Shown: piece by piece, positions 19,271 to 22,217 of the stretch
How the letters are laid out: each line of letters begins with the position of its first letter
How positions within the stretch are numbered: the stretch's first letter is position 1
Assembly: GCF_000375485.1 (NCBI RefSeq)
Contig: NZ_AQXE01000001.1
Coordinates: 322,770-344,986 of the forward strand
Origin: Desulfovibrio oxyclinae DSM 11498
Lineage (GTDB): Bacteria > Desulfobacterota > Desulfovibrionia > Desulfovibrionales > Desulfovibrionaceae
DNA: 22,217 nt
Reading direction: 5' to 3'
Position numbers and translations under genes: made by a program
The notes under the pieces: model-generated
The model's input: the letters and a program-made list of their open reading frames with translations, nothing else
The model's database searches: none
What the model was told of the DNA's origin: nothing

Positions 19271-20191
19271 TTGCTGGTACTGCTTATCCTTCTGCTCACG
19301 GCGCTGCCTGCGCGGGCCGATGAATCCCTCACCAAGATACGTTTCGGTATCCTTCCGGTTCTCGATACGCTTCCGCTTCAGGTTGCCGCCGCCGAGGGCC
19401 TGTTTCACGAGAACGGACTTGACGTGGAGTTGGTGACCTTTGCTTCGGCACTTGAGCGGGATACCGCTTTGCAGGCCGGACAGCTCGACGGCTTCTTCGG
19501 CGACCTCATCGCCACTTACATGCTCATCGACAAAGGCGTGCCCATGCGCATCGCCTCCACCTCGTACAGCACCCGGCCGGGGCAGCCCATGTTTGCCATA
19601 GTCGCTTCGCCGGAGCGGAAAGGCGTGGGACTTGACGGGCTGAAAGGCGCGAAGATTGCCATTTCCAAGTCCACCATCATCGAATATCTGCTCGACAGGA
19701 TTCTGGAGCGCAAGACGTTGCCGCGCGACTACTTCCGGCGTGTGGAAATCAAGAAGATTCCCATCCGGCTTCAGATGCTTCTTTCCAACGAAATCGATCT
19801 GGCATTGTTGCCGGAACCCCTCGTATCCCTGACACGATTCAAGGGCGGCAGCATGGTGGTCACCGCCGAAACGCTCGGCATTCCGCTGACGGTGCTGAAT
19901 CTGCACCGTCGGTATTTCGAGGGAAAGGCAAAGCATTACTTGAGTTTTATGTCCGCTTACGTCGAGGCGCTGGTGTTGCTGCGCAAGCATCCTGAAAAGT
20001 ACCGCGAGCTCATGGCGGTGAGCTGCCGCATTCCGCCGCCGCTGGCTCCCGATTTTCCCATTTACGATTACCCCATGCCCAGCCTGCCATCCGCGCAGCA
20101 GTTGGACTCGGTTCAGGACTGGATGATCGAGCATGATCTCCTCGACGAAAGGATTCCCAGAGACTGGGCCGTCTCGCCGGTCGCCCCCTGA
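19259..20191 (+). CDS. Periplasmic substrate-binding protein of a NitT/TauT/NMT1-like ABC importer
   Basis: This 310-residue protein has a clear Sec signal peptide: basic MKTK, a leucine-rich core (5-16) and an Ala-x-Ala cleavage site after A20 (ARA|DES). There is no lipobox, so it is free in the periplasm. The mature part begins TKIRFGILPVLDTLPLQVA and continues ALERDTALQAGQLDGFFGD, the pattern of periplasmic binding proteins in the SsuA/TauA/ThiY superfamily, which bind small anionic or heterocyclic solutes. The substrate cannot be told. The start is ATG 19259 with GGAG seven bases upstream; GTG 19223 in frame lacks a ribosome site. The region sits inside a long hairpin. ATPase and permease follow directly. 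Confidence 0.85.
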   Translation: MKTKLLVLLILLLTALPARADESLTKIRFGILPVLDTLPLQVAAAEGLFHENGLDVELVTFASALERDTALQAGQLDGFFGDLIATYMLIDKGVPMRIASTSYSTRPGQPMFAIVASPERKGVGLDGLKGAKIAISKSTIIEYLLDRILERKTLPRDYFRRVEIKKIPIRLQMLLSNEIDLALLPEPLVSLTRFKGGSMVVTAETLGIPLTVLNLHRRYFEGKAKHYLSFMSAYVEALVLLRKHPEKYRELMAVSCRIPPPLAPDFPIYDYPMPSLPSAQQLDSVQDWMIEHDLLDERIPRDWAVSPVAP

Positions 20192-20192
20192 T

Positions 20193-20924
20193 ATGCTTGA
20201 AGCCGATTCGCTGAGTAGACGCTTCGACGGCCGTACCGTTCTTGACAACGTCTCCTTTTCCCTCGGGGAAGAGGAGACGCTTGCCGTGGTCGGGCCGTCC
20301 GGCTGTGGCAAGACCACGCTTTTGTACATGCTCTGCGGCCTGAGTGCGCCGGACGCCGGGCAGGTGCTGCTTGACGGGAATCCGGTGAGCCGTCCCCGGA
20401 ATGATATCTCCATCATTCTTCAGGACTACGGGCTGCTGCCGTGGAAGACCGTTCGCGACAACGTGGCCATGGGCCTCAAGGTGCAGGGAGTTTCCAAGGC
20501 GAAGCGCAGGCGCGAAGCCGAGGTCCGGCTTGATGAGCTGGGGATGCTTGAACGGGCCGATGACTATCCCGGCACCCTGTCCGGCGGTGAACAGCAGCGG
20601 GTGGCGATCGCCCGGGCCTTTGCCACGCGGCCGCGGCTCATGCTGCTGGACGAACCGTTTTCCTCTCTCGATGCCCTGACGCGCGAAAAGCTTCAGCAGA
20701 CCATGCTCGACGTCTGGGAACGTCGGCGCGTTCCCTCCGTTCTGGTGACGCACAGCCTTGAGGAGGCAGTCACGCTTGGCAGGCGGATACTGGTGCTTGG
20801 CGGTTCACCGGCTACTCCGGTGGCCTGTCTCGACAACCCCGGTTTCGGTGATCCCGCACTCAAGACCACTCCAGAAGGGTTCGCGCTGCTTGGCGAGTTG
20901 CGTCGCACACTGGAGGGCATATGA
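20193..20924 (+). CDS. ABC importer ATPase subunit
   Basis: This 243-residue cytoplasmic ATPase energises the importer. All nucleotide-binding motifs are intact: Walker A GPSGCGKT (34-41), Q-loop Q77, signature LSGGE (129-133), Walker B LMLLDE (149-154) and switch histidine H187. LQDYGLLPWKTVRDNV resembles the SsuB/TauB/ThiZ group. The start ATG 20193 comes one base after the binding-protein stop, with no strong ribosome site of its own, so it probably depends on translational coupling. An in-frame extension from 20133 lies inside the upstream gene and is rejected. The stop overlaps the permease start by 4 bases. Confidence 0.93.
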   Translation: MLEADSLSRRFDGRTVLDNVSFSLGEEETLAVVGPSGCGKTTLLYMLCGLSAPDAGQVLLDGNPVSRPRNDISIILQDYGLLPWKTVRDNVAMGLKVQGVSKAKRRREAEVRLDELGMLERADDYPGTLSGGEQQRVAIARAFATRPRLMLLDEPFSSLDALTREKLQQTMLDVWERRRVPSVLVTHSLEEAVTLGRRILVLGGSPATPVACLDNPGFGDPALKTTPEGFALLGELRRTLEGI

Positions 20925-21673
20925 AGGGAATGCTGCGTTACGCCGTGGTCCTGTTGGTGCTCGGGCTTCTCTGGAAGGGCGCGGCAATCGCTCTGGGCGG
21001 ACGAATACTGCCCGATCCGCTGGAAGCCCTGTCGGCCTTTGTGCAGGCAGCTGGCACTGCCGCTTTCTGGAAGCACTTCGGCGCAAGCGCATGGCGGGTA
21101 TTAGCTGCCATGGGGCTTGCGTGGATCACGGCCTTTCCGCTGGGACTGCTCATGGGCAGCGTCCGGCGCGTGGACGCCATGCTTGCTCCCTTCGTCTTTC
21201 TGACCTATCCGATTCCCAAGATCGTGCTGCTGCCGGTGTTCCTGCTGGTCCTGGGGCTCGGTGACGCGTCCAAGATCGTCATGATCTCTCTGATCCTCGG
21301 CTATCAGATTCTCGTGACGACCCGCGACGGCGTGCGAGCGATTCACCCGAGGTACTTCGATTCGATCCGTTCCATCGGCGGTGGAAAGCGGCATCTGTTG
21401 TTCGATGTGCTGGTCCCGGCCGCACTGCCGCATGGATTCACTTCGCTCCGGCTCGGGACGGGGGTGGCTGTGGCGGTGCTTTTTTTCGTTGAATCCTTTG
21501 CCACCACCAGCGGACTCGGTTATTTGATTATGGACGCGTGGGGCGCCATGGATTACGTGAGAATGTTTACGGGAATCATCGGCATGAGTCTTCTCGGCGC
21601 GGCCCTTTATGAAGCGGCCGATTGTCTGGAGAAAAAAGTCTGCCGCTGGATGTTCCTGAGAAAAAAGAGCTGA
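20921..21673 (+). CDS. ABC importer permease subunit
   Basis: This 250-residue inner-membrane protein of the binding-protein-dependent permease family has about six hydrophobic segments (near residues 5-27, 58-82, 85-110, 112-135, 185-205, 215-235). The EAA-type loop that contacts the ATPase lies around IRSIGGGKRHLLFDVLVPAA. It is of the TauC/SsuC/ThiX kind, forming a homodimer. The start overlaps the ATPase stop (ATGA). The transport cluster ends here; PhoH begins 15 bases later and might share the transcript, as no terminator is visible between them. Confidence 0.92.
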   Translation: MKGMLRYAVVLLVLGLLWKGAAIALGGRILPDPLEALSAFVQAAGTAAFWKHFGASAWRVLAAMGLAWITAFPLGLLMGSVRRVDAMLAPFVFLTYPIPKIVLLPVFLLVLGLGDASKIVMISLILGYQILVTTRDGVRAIHPRYFDSIRSIGGGKRHLLFDVLVPAALPHGFTSLRLGTGVAVAVLFFVESFATTSGLGYLIMDAWGAMDYVRMFTGIIGMSLLGAALYEAADCLEKKVCRWMFLRKKS

Positions 21674-21688
21674 TTTGGAGAGATTTAC

Positions 21689-22217
21689 TTGACCACGAGA
21701 AAGCTGGAATTCGACGACAGCAACCGGGCCGCCATTCTTTTCGGCCCAGAAAACAACCATCTGCGCCTTGTTAGCGAACGTTTCAATGTACGCATCGAGT
21801 CGCGGGGCAGCATGGCCGTGATTTCCGCCAAGCCCGGCTCTGAAACGGCTGGAAGCGAGGTGGACACCGCGGCCCGCGTGCTCACGCAGCTTTACGGTAT
21901 GCTTCGCAAGGGACGCAAGCTCGCACCGCAGGACGTGGACCTTGCCTGCCGCGTTATCGACCGTGATCCCTCCGCGGAACTGCACCGCGTCTTTCGGCAG
22001 GAAGTGGACGCCGGCTCGCCCAAGCGGCAGATCACGCCCAAAACCGTCAATCAGCGCAACTATCTGGACGCCATCCGCAACAGCGACCTGACCATAGCCG
22101 TGGGGCCCGCCGGAACCGGCAAGACGTATCTGGCCGTGGCCATGGCCGTGGGGGCGTTGCTCCGCAAGGAGGTCAAGCGCATCGTGCTGACCCGTCCGGC
22201 TGTGGAAGCGGGGGAGA
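21689..22217 (+). CDS. phoH: PhoH-family ATPase, N-terminal part (3' end outside window)
   Basis: Only 176 codons are visible. The N-terminal domain (1-108) precedes the nucleotide-binding domain, opened by [18 protein letters not shown], with Walker A GPAGTGKT at 139-146 and the [12 protein letters not shown] motif at the window edge; these are diagnostic for the PhoH/YbeZ family. YbeZ works with the RNase YbeY in RNA/ribosome metabolism and stress in other bacteria. The start is an unusual TTG at 21689-21691 (TTGACCACG), chosen because GGAGAG stands at 21677-21682 and no ATG is suitable upstream. In many deltaproteobacteria a YbeY or HD-hydrolase gene follows; that lies outside the window. 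Confidence 0.93.
   Translation, partial: MTTRKLEFDDSNRAAILFGPENNHLRLVSERFNVRIESRGSMAVISAKPGSETAGSEVDTAARVLTQLYGMLRKGRKLAPQDVDLACRVIDRDPSAELHRVFRQEVDAGSPKRQITPKTVNQRNYLDAIRNSDLTIAVGPAGTGKTYLAVAMAVGALLRKEVKRIVLTRPAVEAGE

Noticed and set aside
1..22217. CRISPR arrays, tRNA/rRNA genes, prophage or integrative elements
   Set aside because: No spaced direct repeats, no clover-leaf or rRNA-like sequence, no integrase or transposase motif found on reading both strands; negative by eye only.

Overview
The window is about 60% G+C, densely coded and entirely chromosomal in character. I see no rRNA, tRNA, CRISPR array, insertion sequence, phage gene or integration site. The gene set looks like an anaerobic or microaerophilic deltaproteobacterium, most likely Desulfovibrionaceae (Desulfovibrio or Pseudodesulfovibrio type). 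It combines a psd-pssA / leuACDB block with short archaeal-type LeuC and LeuD, a very large NAD-type glutamate dehydrogenase, a CheV-Hpt pair, a UbiD-type decarboxylase of the futalosine menaquinone route, and perfect GC-rich bidirectional terminators between convergent genes. The taxon is an inference; no marker gene is present to prove it.

Layout. 1-1056: end of phosphatidylserine decarboxylase and complete phosphatidylserine synthase (phosphatidylethanolamine synthesis). 1057-1384: a 328-base gap with a candidate 26-codon leader peptide and mutually exclusive stems in front of leuA. 1385-5764: leuA-leuC-leuD-leuB, the whole leucine branch, closed by a terminator at 5786. 5849-8789: a Cys-containing small protein (minus), an unknown 172-residue protein (plus), an MtaD/TrzA-type amidohydrolase (minus) and an 85-residue protein with nine cysteines (plus). 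8863-11210: UbiD-family decarboxylase plus an unknown 166-residue protein. 11286-12622 (minus): CheV followed by a stand-alone Hpt protein, overlapping by 4 bases. 12839-16904: giant glutamate dehydrogenase and an HPPD-like VOC protein, presumably one transcript. 17023-17541: Tpx-type peroxidase with only one cysteine. 17657-19177: ArsR/SmtB metal sensor and an SO_0444-type Cu/Zn efflux permease. 19259-21673: three-gene ABC importer (periplasmic binding protein, ATPase, permease). 21689-22217: start of a PhoH-family ATPase, cut by the window edge.

How it works together. The left half is housekeeping lipid and leucine synthesis. The centre holds menaquinone synthesis, chemotaxis signalling and amino-acid catabolism. 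The right half is stress and transport: peroxide, divalent metal, and an organic solute of unknown identity.

The most unusual signals are RNA-level. A 24-bp stem at 19200-19270 buries the Shine-Dalgarno sequence, the start codon and the first codons of the ABC binding protein. A 22-bp stem at 17562-17615 ahead of the metal sensor has three G-U pairs that pair only in plus-strand RNA. Stems also occur in front of leuA and the UbiD gene. At protein level the notable points are a Tpx lacking its resolving cysteine, an HPPD-like protein with a shortened C-terminal domain next to a catabolic GDH in a presumed anaerobe, and an ArsR-family sensor that carries both the thiolate and the SmtB-type zinc-site residues.
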